Assembly (NCBI RefSeq): GCF_013111185.1 | Contig: NZ_WVRE01000001.1 | Coordinates: 620,001-684,000, forward strand | Length of the DNA stretch: 64,000 nucleotides | Source: Ruegeria sp. HKCCD7303 | Lineage (GTDB): Bacteria; Pseudomonadota; Alphaproteobacteria; Rhodobacterales; Rhodobacteraceae | Direction: 5' to 3' | Part shown: piece by piece, positions 18,328 through 26,454 of the stretch | How the letters are laid out: each line of letters starts with the position of its first letter | Numbering within the stretch: position 1 is the stretch's first letter | Translations under genes and position numbers: made by a program | Notes under the pieces: model-generated | Database searches by the model: none | What the model saw: only the letters and a program-made list of their open reading frames with translations | What the model was told of the DNA's origin: nothing

Positions 18328-19484
18328 GGTCGGTTTCCTCCCCGATTGTCTTCCATGGATCGTTTGATTTTTTTCGCCAACTCGTTCGACGTCAGCAGCG
18401 GCGGTCCGTCAGAGTCGCGTTCAATCAGCACCGCCTGACTGAGCTCGCGCAAAGTTGCGGGCTCTTCTCCTCGGGTCTGACGTATCAGCATCGTAGCAAG
18501 GCGTTCACCTGCCCGTTTAGAGTCGACGCTGAACGTCGTTAGCCCGGGGCTGGCGTATTGGCATTCCGGGACCCCGTCATATCCAAGAACCGAGACATCG
18601 CGCCCGATCTCAAGGCCAAATTCTGCGCAGACAGAGTAGCTTCCCAGTGCCGCTTGGTCTGTCGCAAATACAATCGCGGTCGGCGGGACAGGAAGACGCA
18701 ATAAAGCGCGCGCTTCAGCGGCCCCTTCTTCGCGGGTGCGGGCCCCTTCGCGTATCAATTCGGGATCAACTGGCAATCCTGCGTCCCTAAGCCCGTCGAC
18801 ATAGCCATCCCGACGCAGGTGGCTGTAGTTGAACTTTGGATCACTGCCGACAAACCCGATACGGCTGTGACCAAATCGGACCAGACGTTCGACCGCGTCG
18901 CTCATGGCTGTTTCGCCGGAAATATCAAACCACGACGTATCGTCCTGAAACCCGACCTGACCATAGCCAGTCCGCCCATAAAGGATGAACGGCACCTGCA
19001 AGTCCTTCAGGTATCCAACGCGCGCATCATCGACTTCGGTTCGCGGCAGTATAAATCCGTCGGCCTTACGTTCTTCAACCAAACGGCCCAGCATGTTCAG
19101 CATGTCCTGTTTCGACTTCGCGGTCGAAATTGTCATCGTCCAGTCAGACGCACTGGCAGCTTCACAAGCCCCTGCCAGAAAGTCTTGGAAAAACGGATTG
19201 TGCCGATCCGGTTCTTCACTGTTGATGACCATTGCAATGGCACGCACGCGCCCCGTTCGGATGGCCTGAGCGTGGCTGAGCGGGCGATACCCCATCTTGC
19301 GCGCCGTCACCTCAACCCGCTTTCGCGTTGATTCTGAGATGTCGGAATACCCATTCAATGCCCGCGACACCGTGCTTTTCGAAAGGCCGAGTTGATCGGC
19401 CAGTTCATCAAGCTTCACCCGTCCAGTCGCCGAGGCGCGCCGGGATCGGATTTGTCGCTGTCGCGTGTTGAGATTCGCTGTCAT
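18324..19484 (-). CDS. LacI-family transcriptional regulator of the sugar operon
   Basis: A 386-residue repressor when started at ATG 19484 (MTANLNTRQ); the open frame extends 27 codons further without family similarity. The DNA-binding helix-turn-helix is at residues about 25-45 (KLDELADQLGLSKSTVSRAL), followed by the hinge helix region. The periplasmic-binding-protein-like effector domain ends in FSVDSKRAGERLATMLI. It is the first gene of the operon and overlaps the binding-protein gene by 4 bases, so its own promoter drives the whole transporter. A perfect LacI-type palindrome lies just upstream, implying autoregulation with derepression by the imported sugar. Confidence 0.9.
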   Translation of the reverse strand: MTANLNTRQRQIRSRRASATGRVKLDELADQLGLSKSTVSRALNGYSDISESTRKRVEVTARKMGYRPLSHAQAIRTGRVRAIAMVINSEEPDRHNPFFQDFLAGACEAASASDWTMTISTAKSKQDMLNMLGRLVEERKADGFILPRTEVDDARVGYLKDLQVPFILYGRTGYGQVGFQDDTSWFDISGETAMSDAVERLVRFGHSRIGFVGSDPKFNYSHLRRDGYVDGLRDAGLPVDPELIREGARTREEGAAEARALLRLPVPPTAIVFATDQAALGSYSVCAEFGLEIGRDVSVLGYDGVPECQYASPGLTTFSVDSKRAGERLATMLIRQTRGEEPATLRELSQAVLIERDSDGPPLLTSNELAKKIKRSMEDNRGGNRP

Positions 19485-19501
19485 TCCATCATTTTGCGTT
19501 T

Positions 19502-19517
19502 CCGAAACCGGTTTCGG
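19502..19517. promoter_or_regulatory. LacI-type operator upstream of the sugar operon
   Basis: CCGAAACCGGTTTCGG is a perfect 16-bp palindrome located 18-33 bases upstream of the LacI start codon. The GAAACCGGTTTC core is typical of LacI-family operators in alphaproteobacteria. Its place between the start codon and the AT-rich upstream region suits repression by steric block. Confidence 0.8.
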
Positions 19518-19755
19518 CAATGGAAAAGTCCAATTTTTGTGCGTATTGTAAATTTCTGGTTTCACAAGCCGGGATACTTATGCTTCGGCATCAAATCTGA
19601 GGTCACCGCACTGATTGTCAGACAGTGACACTGATCACCTCTATGCACCGAGCCGCAACTACACGGCAGAAACACCTTATTGAAATTCGGTATTGCCCTA
19701 AGCGATGCCGCAAACGAGAGTTGACCGTGTACAAGTTTTTCTGCCATCAACGCGC

Positions 19756-19937
19756 CATGTTCGGTTCCGGGGACTCACCCGGAGGCAATAGGGAATGCAG
19801 TGCGGCTTTTTCTTCGCCAATTCTGCAACTGCCCCCGCAACTGTAAGCGGCGAGCGCGGCTGATCGTGCCACTGGGATATGCCCGGGAAGGCCAGCCAAG
19901 CGTTTTGACCCGCAAGTCAGGAGACCTGCCGAACATG
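19756..19937 (+). ncRNA. Cobalamin riboswitch
   Basis: The closing stem P1 is perfect: CATGTTCGG (19756-19764) with CCGAACATG (19929-19937). Inside are GGGAATGCAGTGCGG, the CTGCCCCCGCAACTGTAAGCGG core, GCCACTGGG...GGGAAGGCCAGCC, and the B12 box AGTCAGGAGACCTGCC. This order is that of the adenosylcobalamin riboswitch class. It precedes a five-gene cobalt importer by 140 bases. A small hairpin, CGTGCC/GGCACG (20040-20057), lies between it and the first gene's ribosome site and could be part of the expression platform. Confidence 0.95.
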
Positions 19938-20076
19938 CGCCCTCGGAATGGGCGTTGATCGTCGGCGACGGGGTGTGCGCCGAAACTGTTTGCCTATTTG
20001 AGCAAATGGTTTCGCATTCCCCAATGTCAAAAACCAATGCGTGCCGGGGAAGGCACGACGTGAGAAGGACTTGTTT

Positions 20077-20862
20077 GTGAAACACTTTTTGTTGGCGGCA
20101 ACAGCTGCCATTGCATTGCCTGCGATGGCTCAGGCTCATTTCCTGCTGGAATACACCGAAGATACCATGATTGATCGTCCTGGTGACGTTCCGGTCAAGT
20201 TGGTCTTCTGGCATCCGTTTGAAGCCGGGCACGTGATGACCCTGGAAAAGCCAGAAGAATTTTATGTGATCCACAACGGCGAAAAGACCGATTTGTTGGG
20301 TACGTTGGAAGAAACCACGTTCGAAGGCCCCGAGAACACAGCCAAGGCCTTTTTGGGCTCGGTTCCAGTGAAACGTTCTGGCGATTACGTCGTGGTAACG
20401 GTACCTGCGCCTTATTACGAGGAATCTGAGGATATCTATATCCAGCAGGTCACCAAGGCATATCTGAACCGAAACGAGCTGCCCACCGACTGGGACCAGC
20501 CGCAAGGTTTGGCTACCGAAATACTGCCGCTGAACAAGCCCTATAACATCATCGCTGGCTCGACCTTCACGGGACGTGTATTGAGCGAGGGCAACCCAGT
20601 GGCTGGCGTAGAGATTGAAATCGAACACATGGCCGCGGAACCCGACTTGGCCGGAAACGGCGCAAAAAGCGCAACTGCTTCCCCACTGCCAGGCGGCGCA
20701 CTGGTCGCAATTTCGGACGAAAACGGCTATTTCACCTTTGGCGTGCCAAAAGCAGGCTACTGGGGTTTCGCAGCGTTGGGTTCGGGCCCGAAGACTGAAC
20801 ATGAAGGCAAAGAACTAAGTCAGGACGCTGTGATCTGGATCCGCGCCTGGGATCTGGAGTAA
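20077..20862 (+). CDS. DUF4198 protein, NikK-like component of the cobalt ECF importer
   Basis: A 261-residue secreted or membrane-attached protein of the DUF4198 family. The chosen start is GTG 20077, behind GAGAAGGA with a 7-base spacer. It gives a clean signal peptide (KHFLLAATAAIALPAMAQA) followed directly by HFLLEYTED, so a histidine lies at the mature N-terminus. A long beta-rich chain with YNIIAGSTFTGRVLSEGNPV and FTFGVPKAGYWGFAAL follows. Homologues occur as the K component of K-M-L-Q-O nickel/cobalt importers, where they are thought to help deliver metal. It is the first gene after the riboswitch and lies 5 bases before cbiM. Confidence 0.8.
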   Translation: MKHFLLAATAAIALPAMAQAHFLLEYTEDTMIDRPGDVPVKLVFWHPFEAGHVMTLEKPEEFYVIHNGEKTDLLGTLEETTFEGPENTAKAFLGSVPVKRSGDYVVVTVPAPYYEESEDIYIQQVTKAYLNRNELPTDWDQPQGLATEILPLNKPYNIIAGSTFTGRVLSEGNPVAGVEIEIEHMAAEPDLAGNGAKSATASPLPGGALVAISDENGYFTFGVPKAGYWGFAALGSGPKTEHEGKELSQDAVIWIRAWDLE

Positions 20863-20867
20863 CCCAT

Positions 20868-21479
20868 ATGCATATTGTGGACGGAGCCCTTTCGAACCCT
20901 GTTGTGATTGGCGGCGCAATCGCGGCAGCAGGCGGGATCGCCATGGGGCTGAAATCGCTGGACCTGGATCGCATTCCCACTGCCGGGGTGTTGTCAGCCA
21001 GCTTTTTTGTCGCCTCACTGATCCATGTTCCGATCGGCCCGTCCTCTGTGCATTTGATCCTGAACGGTCTGGCCGGGCTTTTGCTCGGCTGGGCGGCCTT
21101 TCCGGCGCTTTTTGTTGGCTTGCTGCTTCAGGCTGTGTTCTTCGGCTTTGGAGGACTGACAGTGCTTGGGATCAACACAGTCAACATCGCCCTTCCGGCG
21201 GTGCTTACATGGATAATCTTCGGTCGTCTGATCGCCAAGGGCACGCCTGTTCAAGGAGCAGTTTGGGGCGGCATAGGCGGCGCTTTCTCAATCGCAGCTA
21301 CGACGGCTTTTGTCGCAGTATCGCTGGCGCTGTCGGGCGACGAATTCCTGCCGGCTGCGAAGCTTGTGTTATTTGCTCACGTCCCTGTCATGGCCGTCGA
21401 AGCGGTTCTGACCGGGTTCGCCATTTTACTGGCTCGTCAGGTTAAACCAGAACTCTTTTACAAAGGCGCATCGGCATGA
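20868..21479 (+). CDS. cbiM: Cobalt ECF transporter S-component CbiM/NikM
   Basis: A 203-residue membrane protein starting MHIVDGALSN, where the N-terminal methionine-histidine motif supplies metal ligands in this family. About six hydrophobic helices follow, with the conserved second histidine region SLIHVPIGPSSVHLILNG. It binds and moves the metal ion in the energy-coupling-factor complex. The upstream B12 riboswitch argues for cobalt rather than nickel. Overlaps the following L gene by 4 bases. Confidence 0.92.
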   Translation: MHIVDGALSNPVVIGGAIAAAGGIAMGLKSLDLDRIPTAGVLSASFFVASLIHVPIGPSSVHLILNGLAGLLLGWAAFPALFVGLLLQAVFFGFGGLTVLGINTVNIALPAVLTWIIFGRLIAKGTPVQGAVWGGIGGAFSIAATTAFVAVSLALSGDEFLPAAKLVLFAHVPVMAVEAVLTGFAILLARQVKPELFYKGASA

Positions 21480-22057
21480 GGCATCTGCTCGTCGTTATTG
21501 CGTTGTCACTGATGCCGCTTCCTGCGCTGGCCCACAAAGTTATCGCAGGGGTCTTTCCTGCAGGCGATGCAATCGAAGGCGAATTGGGCTTTTCAAACGG
21601 CGATATGGCGCAAAACCAAGAAGTCATCGTGTACGGGCCCGATGGTGCTGAGTTGGGACGAACACTGACCGATACGGATGGTTTCTTCCTTTACACCCCC
21701 ACCAACCCGGTAGAACACACGTTCAAAGCAGACTTGGGCGCGGGGCATGTGGCAGAAGTCACCATGCCTGCTGCCGATGTCGCGGCGATAATGGGTGTTG
21801 AAGCTGACGTGGTCGAAACTGCCGCAATGATTGCCCCTAAGGAAGGTGGGACGCAGGTGACTGTCGCATCATTGACGGACGAAGAACGCGCCGCAATTGC
21901 TCAGGCGGTCCGAGACGAAACCCGCCCGCTGCGACGCGAGATTGCCTCCTATCGTGAACACAATGATCTGCAAACGATCCTGGGTGGCATCGGTTACATC
22001 ATTGGTTTGTTCGGAATCGGCTTTTACATCGCCGCACGCAAGAAGATGACCTCCTGA
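21476..22057 (+). CDS. NikL/CbiL-like component of the cobalt ECF importer
   Basis: A 193-residue protein with a signal peptide (MRHLLVVIALSLMPLPALA then HKV), an extracytoplasmic carboxypeptidase-regulatory-like beta domain (AGVFPAGDAIEGELGFSNG, DTDGFFLYTPTNP), a helical linker and one C-terminal membrane helix (ILGGIGYIIGLFGIGFYIA) followed by RKKM. This matches the L component of the NikKMLQO type, which replaces the small CbiN/NikN loop protein. Start and stop both overlap neighbours, so it is translationally coupled to cbiM and cbiQ. Confidence 0.82.
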   Translation: MRHLLVVIALSLMPLPALAHKVIAGVFPAGDAIEGELGFSNGDMAQNQEVIVYGPDGAELGRTLTDTDGFFLYTPTNPVEHTFKADLGAGHVAEVTMPAADVAAIMGVEADVVETAAMIAPKEGGTQVTVASLTDEERAAIAQAVRDETRPLRREIASYREHNDLQTILGGIGYIIGLFGIGFYIAARKKMTS

Positions 22058-22839
22058 TGGCCCACGCCCTGGAACCCCAGGCCAAGACATTGGCCGAGAC
22101 TGGCCCGGGTGCATCCTTTGGGGTGATCCAAGGCTTGGATCCTCGGATGCGGATCGTGGTGGCGAGTGTTTTTTCCATTGTCACGGTCTCGCTCAGCACC
22201 ATTCCAGGGCTGATTGCGGCATTGGCTGTTTCTATCGGAGTGCTGCTGATGTCTCGCCTGCCCATTCGCCGAACGCTCAAACGTATGGCGATGATGGACA
22301 GCTTTATCATCTTCATGTTGGTACTTTTGCCATTTACCACGCCCGGGGATGCGATGTTCAACTTGTTTGGGTTTCCGGCCAGTTGGCAAGGCCTTTGGAA
22401 AGCCACTGAGATTGCGCTGACAGCTAACGCCGTCATATTGTCCCTGATGGTTCTGGTTGGAACGATGGAACCGGTTACGCTTGGCCACGCGTTGCATAAA
22501 CTGCGCTGTCCCGAAGCACTCGTCCACCTTCTGATGTTTACCATTCGCTACATCGAAGTTTTACGCGAGGAATATATGCGCCTGCGCGCGGCGATGAAGG
22601 TCCGTGGGTTTCGACCGGGCACTAATTGGCACACGTATCGCAGCTTTGGCTATCTGGTTGGCATGATGTTGGTCCGCGCCATCGAACGGTCCGAGCGAAT
22701 CTTAGCAGCGATGAAATGCCGAGGGTTCTCTGGACGGCTTCTCTTGCTGCAGGAATTTAACCTGACCCTGCGCGACTACGTGTTTGCGGCGACTCTATGC
22801 ATAGTGTGCATTGGGCTTCTTTGTCTGGATTTCGCATGA
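22057..22839 (+). CDS. cbiQ: Cobalt ECF transporter T-component CbiQ
   Basis: A 260-residue integral membrane coupling protein. The two Ala-Arg-Gly coupling helices that contact the ATPase are RLRAAMKVRGFRPG and RILAAMKCRGFSGR, at residues about 175-225. Hydrophobic helices lie on either side (VVASVFSIVTVSLSTIPGL, FIIFMLVLLPFTT). It links the ATPase CbiO to the S-component CbiM. Start codon overlaps the previous stop by one base, and the stop overlaps the cbiO start. Confidence 0.92.
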   Translation: MAHALEPQAKTLAETGPGASFGVIQGLDPRMRIVVASVFSIVTVSLSTIPGLIAALAVSIGVLLMSRLPIRRTLKRMAMMDSFIIFMLVLLPFTTPGDAMFNLFGFPASWQGLWKATEIALTANAVILSLMVLVGTMEPVTLGHALHKLRCPEALVHLLMFTIRYIEVLREEYMRLRAAMKVRGFRPGTNWHTYRSFGYLVGMMLVRAIERSERILAAMKCRGFSGRLLLLQEFNLTLRDYVFAATLCIVCIGLLCLDFA

Positions 22840-23492
22840 CGATCCTCAAGCTGGAAGACATTCATTTCGCCTATCCCGGTCAAGCACCCGTACTGGACGG
22901 CGCCTCGCTTACGCTTGAACCAGGGCAACGCCTGTCGATTGCAGGACCTAACGGAGCAGGGAAATCCACCCTGTTTGGAATTGCGCTTGGTTTGCAAAAG
23001 CCAACCTCGGGTAGTGTGATCGCCCTTGGAAAAGATCGGCGCACCGAGGCCGATTTTCACGAGGTTCGCCGCGAGATCGGACTGGTGTTTCAAGACCCTG
23101 ACGATCAGCTGTTTTGCCCCACTGTGGCAGAAGACATCGCGTTTGGGCCTCTCAATCTAGGGCGCAACAAGGACGATGCTCTCGCCATCGTCGACAGAGT
23201 TCTCTCTGATCTAGACTTGATGCACTTGCGTGATCGCATAACACATAAATTGTCGGGGGGCGAAAAGCGTCTTGTGACCCTTGCCACCGTATTGGCGATG
23301 GAACCCCGGGCACTGTTATTGGACGAACCAACAAATGCGCTCGATATCCAGAACGAAGCCCGCCTGCTGGAGATACTACAGGGTTTGCCACAGGCCATCT
23401 TACTGGTCAGCCATGCGCCATCCTTCCGTCAGGCATTGGCCCCGGACACGCTTGAATTGAGAAACGGTAGACTTGTCGCCGCGGGATTTTGA
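22836..23492 (+). CDS. cbiO: Cobalt ECF transporter ATPase CbiO
   Basis: A 218-residue ATPase from ATG 22836, which overlaps the cbiQ stop as ATGA. Walker A is GPNGAGKSTLFGIALG, the Q-loop LVFQDPDDQLFCPTVAEDIA is characteristic of ECF ATPases, the signature is LSGGEKRLVTLATVLA, and Walker B is ALLLDEPTNALD. It is shorter than some CbiO proteins at the C-terminus but all catalytic motifs are present. Only one ATPase is encoded, so it should act as a homodimer. Confidence 0.93.
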   Translation: MTILKLEDIHFAYPGQAPVLDGASLTLEPGQRLSIAGPNGAGKSTLFGIALGLQKPTSGSVIALGKDRRTEADFHEVRREIGLVFQDPDDQLFCPTVAEDIAFGPLNLGRNKDDALAIVDRVLSDLDLMHLRDRITHKLSGGEKRLVTLATVLAMEPRALLLDEPTNALDIQNEARLLEILQGLPQAILLVSHAPSFRQALAPDTLELRNGRLVAAGF

Positions 23493-23599
23493 ACTGCTGC
23501 GCTTTGCCGACGATTGGTCAACACATCGGCCCCCTGCCCCTCATCAGGCGAAACGGTATACGGAAAAGGCCGGTAAGCCCGCGCAGTGGTGCCCATGGA

Positions 23600-24095
23600 T
23601 GTCGTTTCAGCTTCGATAGCGCTGTCCAGTGCTTTGCGGAACAGTTTTGCGCCCTTATCCAGACCAAGATCAATATAGGGTGTCTTGGCGTGCTTAATAC
23701 CCAGATGCACCTGCTCCAACACCCCTTTGTCTTCGAGAAACGCCATCCGCATGCGTCATTCATGAACTTTAAAACCTCTGCGTTATCGGGGTCTGTGTTT
23801 CGGTGCTGAAACCAAAAGTACCGGGTTCGGTCCTCGTCAAACGGCGTCATGAAATTGTACGAGATATTGACTTAGATCTTGTCGAATGGGGGTTGCCATA
23901 GCCACCGGTTCCAACAGGCGCGTAAACGGATCTGTTCAGCGCGATAGCAGGCAGGCACATCTCGTAATGCTGAAGCCGGTCGCAATCGCTCGGAAACGAC
24001 ACCGGGGTGCCATCTTCCTGCCGGAAGAAAACGATGTTCTTAGCCAGAAACGTTTCGGCCTTCAGCACGCGCCCGATATTTTTTCTCAAGGCCAC
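23600..24095 (-). pseudogene. Remnant of a Rieske non-heme iron oxygenase alpha subunit (VanA/phthalate-oxygenase type)
   Basis: Three minus-strand frames carry pieces of one protein in order. The first (about 24095-23880) reads LAKNIVFFRQEDGTPVS, then jumps to MCLPAIALNRSVYAPVGTGG. The second (about 23871-23757) reads VNISYNFMTPFDEDRTRYFW then FQHRNTDPDNAEVLKFMND, with an in-frame stop just before it. The third (about 23752-23605) reads AFLEDKGVLEQVHLGIKHAK then TPYIDLGLDKGAKLFRKALD. Together they match the start and C-terminal half of vanillate/phthalate oxygenase-like subunits. The Rieske cysteine/histidine motif is deleted and at least two frameshifts are present. No function is possible. 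Confidence 0.78.
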
Positions 24096-24223
24096 AACTT
24101 ACCAGCAATTTCTCAGAAACATCGATTGCCCGCCAATCCATCATTTGGCTTGCTAAAGTATGGGCGCCTAAACGCCGCCATGCCATGTCAGAGTAGTAAT
24201 GGGTTGTATAAGCCTGACTAATT

Positions 24224-25147
24224 TCAAACTGAAGCCGGCGGAGGGATGTCAGGTTGCGCAGCAACCTCGGAATGAATCCAGCTCAAGAATTCGGCAACCT
24301 TTTCGCTACCCTTGGTTTCGTGCGGTCGGACCAGCCAATAAGACAACGGCGATTGGGTCATTTCCGCAAAGGGTCGGACCAAACGCCCGTCTGCCATCAT
24401 GTCAATGACCAAAGGCTCGCGCCCCAGTGCCACACCTAATCCTTCAATCGCCGCCTGAACAACCATGTTTGACTGCCCCAGTCGCCGTGTCCGCAGCGCG
24501 GCTGGCAAGGTCAGGCCACAGCGCCGCGCCCAGAATTCCCATGTGGGGCTCGCCGCTCTGTGATGTAGATTCTCGTCCACCAACATCGTGTGACGTGCGA
24601 GGTCATCGACCTTGCGAAGGTCCGGCAACAACGACGGCGCGCAAACCGGAAACAGCTGCTCTGTCATAAGTAAATCGACCTGACAGCCCGGAAAATCGCC
24701 CAAGCCATAGCGAATTCCGATATCCGCATCCGCACCGGAAAACGGGAATTGTCCGGTATCGGTTGCTATCGATATCGACAGGTTCGGGTGGGCCATGTCA
24801 AAGCGTAAAAGTCGTGGAAACAACCAGTTGAACGCAAAACCCGGCAGACATGAGATAACGATTGTCCGATCCGAGCGTGTTTTATCCCTGAGTTGTGCGC
24901 ATACATCCGAGATGCGCCCCAGTCCTTCCGAGATCGCAAGGGCCAACAACTCTCCTTCACGGGTTGGGCGCGACTGACGTGCGCCCCGCACCAAAAGCTC
25001 GCGCCCCAACCATTCCTCAAGGCTGCGCACATGCTGACTGACAGCGCTCTGGCTGACGCCCAATTCGGTAGCGGCGGGTGAAAACCCCGAATGTCGGACG
25101 ACGGCCTCGAACGCTCTTAGTGCGGAATAGGGCAAGTTCAAGATCAT
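24224..25147 (-). CDS. LysR-family transcriptional regulator (GcvA-like)
   Basis: A 307-residue LysR regulator from ATG 25147; ATG 25171 (MSDIRV) is an alternative. The N-terminal winged helix reads SALRAFEAVVRHSGFSPAAT then ELGVSQSAVSQHVRSLEEWL, close to the GcvA branch. The effector domain contains ADIGIRYGLGDFPGCQVDLL and a C-terminal QAAIEGLGVALGREPLV. It is transcribed divergently from the NicX-like gene across about 100 bases, so that gene is its likely target. The Rieske remnant lies directly downstream on the same strand. Confidence 0.88.
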   Translation of the reverse strand: MILNLPYSALRAFEAVVRHSGFSPAATELGVSQSAVSQHVRSLEEWLGRELLVRGARQSRPTREGELLALAISEGLGRISDVCAQLRDKTRSDRTIVISCLPGFAFNWLFPRLLRFDMAHPNLSISIATDTGQFPFSGADADIGIRYGLGDFPGCQVDLLMTEQLFPVCAPSLLPDLRKVDDLARHTMLVDENLHHRAASPTWEFWARRCGLTLPAALRTRRLGQSNMVVQAAIEGLGVALGREPLVIDMMADGRLVRPFAEMTQSPLSYWLVRPHETKGSEKVAEFLSWIHSEVAAQPDIPPPASV

Positions 25148-25243
25148 ATTAGTAACTCTAATGTCACTCATTAATACTTTCAAATAGATTGGCTGCAAGC
25201 CCCTGGCGTAACCTTGACCAATTCGATCCTATGGGAGACGCGA

Positions 25244-26329
25244 ATGTCGGACATCACGCCGGAACGTGGCGCGCAAAACCTGTTGGCAAACTGTGCCCAT
25301 GCAACGGCCGGAGACCGGCTGCTGATCGTCTACGAACCGCCAGAGTACGGGTATTTCGACGCGGACAGTGTCGAAATCGTCTCGCGTGTTGCCAAGTCCA
25401 TGGGCCTGTCCGTCGAAACGGTTGATGTGGGGTTCAACCCTGACACTCCGCATCTGCCTGTGGACTTGCTTAAAAGGTTCGAAACCGCCGATGTTATCCT
25501 GTTTCTGGCCCGCCTCGGAGATCAGCTACGGTTTTCGCAAATGCCCAAGGGCAAAAAGATCATCGTCAGCTTTGCCCTAAGCCGCGAACAATTCGGGTCG
25601 GGGTTTTCGAACGGGCACCACGACGCCTTCATGGAACTCAAGGCCGAGATCAACTCTGTACTAAATACCGCGCAGGAAGTGCGTTTCACGTGCCCCCTTG
25701 GCACGGATGTGCGGGGGCGGCCTGAAATGAACCTGGACCCTTCGGGTGATACCTCCATCCTGCGCTTCCCGATGTCGGTTTTCACGCCTGTCCCTGCACA
25801 CAGCTTCTCTGGCCAAGTGGCCCTGACCTTCCTGACAGGGACCGGATCAAAATACTATGAAGGTTACACTACCGAATTCACTCATCCCGTTCTTGCGCGC
25901 CTAGATCAAGGCCGCCTGACCGGGTTCGAGGGGCATCCTTCAGATGTAGCGCGGGCAGAGACTCATTATGATCGGGTGGCCGAACAGTTCGAAATTGACC
26001 GGAACTTTGTGCATTCCTGGCATGCTGGCATTCATCCCGGATGCGGCTACCCCTGGGACATGCGTGAGAACTATGAACGGTGGGGCGGGGCGGCATTCGG
26101 CAATCCGCGCATCTTGCATTTCCACACATGTGGTGCTTACGCTCCCGGTGAAATCAGCTGGAACGTGATCGACCCGACCATTGTCATCGACGGCACAACC
26201 TATTGGCAGAGCGGGCGTTTTTACGCCGATCGTCTGCCGCGCGGTTCAGAGATACTAAGCCGGTATCCTTGCGCCGCAGGGCTATTTGCCCATCCCGACA
26301 CAGATATCGGGTTGCGCAAAACAGGTTAA
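25244..26329 (+). CDS. NicX/M29-aminopeptidase-like protein (possible ring-cleaving dioxygenase)
   Basis: A 361-residue protein started at ATG 25244, behind GGGAG; an in-frame TTG at 25214 is less likely. The sequence fits the family shared by M29 leucyl aminopeptidases and 2,5-dihydroxypyridine 5,6-dioxygenase NicX. An N-terminal Rossmann-like region (GDRLLIVYEPPEYGYFDADS, ADVILFLARLGDQLRFS) is followed by FTCPLGTDVRGRPEMNLD and a histidine-rich C-terminal half (FVHSWHAGIHPGCGYP, ILHFHTCGAYAPGE) that could bind iron. Next to a LysR regulator and a ruined Rieske oxygenase, an aromatic or N-heterocycle catabolic role is plausible but unproven. A peptidase-like role is the alternative. Confidence 0.65.
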   Translation: MSDITPERGAQNLLANCAHATAGDRLLIVYEPPEYGYFDADSVEIVSRVAKSMGLSVETVDVGFNPDTPHLPVDLLKRFETADVILFLARLGDQLRFSQMPKGKKIIVSFALSREQFGSGFSNGHHDAFMELKAEINSVLNTAQEVRFTCPLGTDVRGRPEMNLDPSGDTSILRFPMSVFTPVPAHSFSGQVALTFLTGTGSKYYEGYTTEFTHPVLARLDQGRLTGFEGHPSDVARAETHYDRVAEQFEIDRNFVHSWHAGIHPGCGYPWDMRENYERWGGAAFGNPRILHFHTCGAYAPGEISWNVIDPTIVIDGTTYWQSGRFYADRLPRGSEILSRYPCAAGLFAHPDTDIGLRKTG

Positions 26330-26454
26330 TCATACTGACACTAATGCGCGCGCTCTACATTGGTTCACCAAGATACGGAATTCGCCAAACAAACGTGGCG
26401 TGACACCAACGATCGCTCAAAACCTGGGCTATGAATACAAGGAAGGAACCAAAT

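Noticed and set aside
24040..24264. Open frame upstream of the Rieske remnant as a separate small gene
   Set aside because: Its translation matches nothing I recognise, it overlaps the LysR 3' end, and it lies within degraded sequence.
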